From Fructobacillus sp. EFB-N1 (lineage in GTDB: Bacteria; Bacillota; Bacilli; Lactobacillales; Lactobacillaceae): DNA of 43,557 nucleotides. The notes under the pieces were generated by a model. That model was not told the origin of the DNA, ran no database searches, and saw nothing but the letters and a program-made list of their open reading frames with translations. Location: positions 1 through 43,557 of the forward strand of contig NZ_LDUY01000013.1 of NCBI RefSeq assembly GCF_001038455.1, read 5' to 3'. Shown here piece by piece: positions 43,488 through 43,557 of this stretch (positions are counted from its first letter, which is position 1; each line of letters begins with the position of its first letter). The translations under genes were made by a program, and so were the position numbers.

Positions 43488-43557
43488 TTAATTCGAACAA
43501 CCCCGAAAAACTTCTAGTGGCGTCTGGTAGTTATGTAACTTCATGGGTCGATTGTTG
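43488..43557 (-). mobile_element. 3' end of an IS30-family transposase
   Basis: The last 22 codons of a leftward gene that enters from the right edge. They read NNRPMKLHNYQTPLEVF, then RGCSN and TAA (43488-43490). The NNRPRK.L.Y.TP.EVF ending is characteristic of IS30-family transposases. The insertion-sequence end should lie within 43440-43487, but its terminal repeat cannot be confirmed without the other end. Confidence 0.8.

Noticed and set aside
1-43557. Frequent AAATCAGC octamer on the plus strand, as a possible Chi, KOPS or uptake motif
   Set aside because: Nearly every case examined is the reverse complement of GCTGATTT, encoding Ala-Asp-Leu or Ala-Asp-Phe in minus-strand genes. Protein composition and codon preference explain it.
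1-43557. CRISPR array, prophage or secretion/defence island
   Set aside because: No regularly spaced repeats, integrase, phage structural genes or defence nucleases were seen; only one IS fragment lies at the right edge.

Overview
The window looks like chromosome from a low-to-moderate GC Gram-positive lactic acid bacterium, most likely the Leuconostoc/Weissella group of Lactobacillaceae. This rests on the divergent citI / mae-citCDEF-citXG-citP citrate cluster, the mevalonate isoprenoid operon, acetylated-intermediate lysine synthesis, dnaG-rpoD, and the ypmB-aspB-asnS-dnaD order shared with Bacillus. Genus and species cannot be fixed from the sequence alone.

Layout. 1-5.6 kb: a terminator from a gene off the left edge, an RlmL/YpsC-type rRNA methyltransferase, a small divergent hypothetical gene, then dnaD, asnS, aspB and ypmB (all minus). 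5.7-13.6 kb: a seven-gene lysine/D-alanine operon (alr-lysA-dapH-dapL-dapA-dapB-patA, minus) behind a strong promoter with a palindromic spacer and a lysine riboswitch. 13.6-16.0 kb: a DinG-like protein with an intact exonuclease domain and a degenerate helicase domain. 16.1-20.3 kb: the mevalonate operon mvk-mvaD-pmk-fni (plus). 20.4-22.8 kb: aroF-aroB (minus), preceded by a structured leader encoding a 14-residue peptide ending Phe-Tyr-Ser-Tyr-Trp and an intrinsic terminator, which looks like ribosome-mediated attenuation. 22.9-24.2 kb: a small hypothetical gene and an aldo/keto reductase. 24.3-24.8 kb: an untracked type I toxin-antitoxin-like locus with a 35-residue holin-like peptide on minus and two tandem small-RNA repeats on plus. 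24.8-26.2 kb: an SDR and queT, the latter behind a probable preQ1-I riboswitch. 26.3-29.6 kb: dnaG-rpoD. 29.7-30.4 kb: a short LPXTG surface-protein gene broken by an in-frame stop. 30.5-41.9 kb: the citrate region, with two 2-hydroxycarboxylate transporters, an alpha/beta hydrolase, citXG, citF, citE, citD, citC, the malic-enzyme-like oxaloacetate decarboxylase, and divergent citI. 42.0-43.6 kb: brnQ, and the 3' end of an IS30-family transposase at the right edge.

How it fits together. Citrate is imported by CitP-type carriers and split by citrate lyase (CitDEF, activated by CitC and CitXG). The oxaloacetate is decarboxylated by the Mae/CitM protein, probably under CitI control. The lys operon supplies lysine and D-alanine, both cell-wall precursors in this group. 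The mevalonate operon supplies isopentenyl diphosphate. aroF-aroB feed the shikimate pathway.

The most notable observations are the aromatic leader-peptide attenuator, the compact type I toxin locus with a duplicated antitoxin-like RNA, the DinG protein that has lost its ATPase motifs, the queT riboswitch, and the stop codon just before an LPATG sorting signal. No CRISPR array, prophage, tRNA or rRNA was seen.
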